From contig RFHX01000214.1 in NCBI GenBank assembly GCA_003695725.1, positions 1 to 6,523 of the forward strand: a DNA stretch of 6,523 bases, written 5' to 3'. Position 1 is the stretch's first letter. Each line of letters begins with the position of its first letter. A program made the translations under genes and the position numbers. This document shows positions 6,402-6,523 of this stretch, in pieces. The stretch comes from Candidatus Schekmanbacteria bacterium. GTDB taxonomy: Bacteria; Schekmanbacteria; GWA2-38-11; J061. Under the pieces are notes generated by a model. That model was given only the letters and a program-made list of their open reading frames with translations. It did no database searches and was not told where the DNA came from.

Positions 6402-6410
6402 TGCTATAAT
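6402..6410 (+). promoter_or_regulatory. possible divergent extended -10 promoter
   Basis: TGCTATAAT on the plus strand is a perfect extended -10 element pointing right, away from the operon. A further TATAAT lies at 6470-6475. The -35 region (TTTTTC near 6381) is poor. Nothing convincing is encoded between here and the window end, so the target would be a gene beyond 6523. Confidence 0.35.
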
Positions 6411-6523
6411 AACTTTTGTGTTGTTCCAAAGAAATGCAATGGCTATCGGAAAGTCATTCTGGAAATACTTATAATACGCTAAATATTTAATATTTTCTTA
6501 TATTCAAAAAAGCCATATTAGTC

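Noticed and set aside
6434-6490. Short plus-strand frame of 18 codons in the right-hand non-coding stretch.
   Set aside because: It lacks a Shine-Dalgarno sequence, has no recognisable content, and is of a length expected by chance.
1-6523. Possible mobile element, defence system, CRISPR array or phage region.
   Set aside because: No transposase, integrase, nuclease, toxin or spaced repeat array was found. Gene content is housekeeping or conserved-unknown, and base composition looks even across the window.

Overview
The window is AT-rich (by eye about 35-38% GC) bacterial chromosome with dense, ordinary-looking coding. A lipobox signal peptide on an extracytoplasmic solute-binding protein, a YajQ homologue and a YjeT-type (DUF2065) protein point to a Gram-negative-type (diderm) bacterium. 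From memory, relatives of these proteins occur in Deltaproteobacteria and in AT-rich uncultured lineages. The sequence alone does not fix the phylum. I see no tRNA, rRNA, CRISPR array, insertion sequence, integrase, phage gene or toxin-antitoxin pair.

Layout. Positions 1-148 are a non-coding leader with a 14-bp direct repeat, a possible extended -10 promoter and two short inverted repeats. Two rightward genes follow. The first is a complete ATP-dependent phosphoenolpyruvate carboxykinase (pckA, 149-1765). The second is an uncharacterised 243-residue Cys/His-rich protein (1820-2551) that starts at TTG. A 72-bp convergent gap (2552-2623) separates them from five leftward genes. In transcription order these are a family 5 (oligopeptide/dipeptide type) substrate-binding lipoprotein (4780-6354), argB (3839-4723), a 65-residue DUF2065 membrane protein (3612-3809), a YajQ/DUF520 protein (3088-3579) and a four-helix membrane protein of unknown role (2624-3082). 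Gaps of 56, 29, 32 and 5 bp, with no convincing terminators between them, suggest one transcription unit read from a promoter near 6390. Positions 6355-6523 are non-coding and hold possible divergent promoters.

Function. PckA links oxaloacetate and phosphoenolpyruvate, the gluconeogenic entry step. ArgB is the second step of arginine synthesis, and its N-terminal extension marks it as the hexameric type that arginine usually inhibits. The solute-binding protein implies peptide or related uptake, but no permease or ATPase genes are in view. The other genes have no firm metabolic link, so the leftward unit looks like a mixed housekeeping operon rather than a dedicated system.

I did not find convincing evidence of an undescribed system. 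The most useful leads are the unstudied Cys/His protein behind pckA, the unstudied membrane protein coupled to yajQ, and the palindromic elements in the two leader regions.
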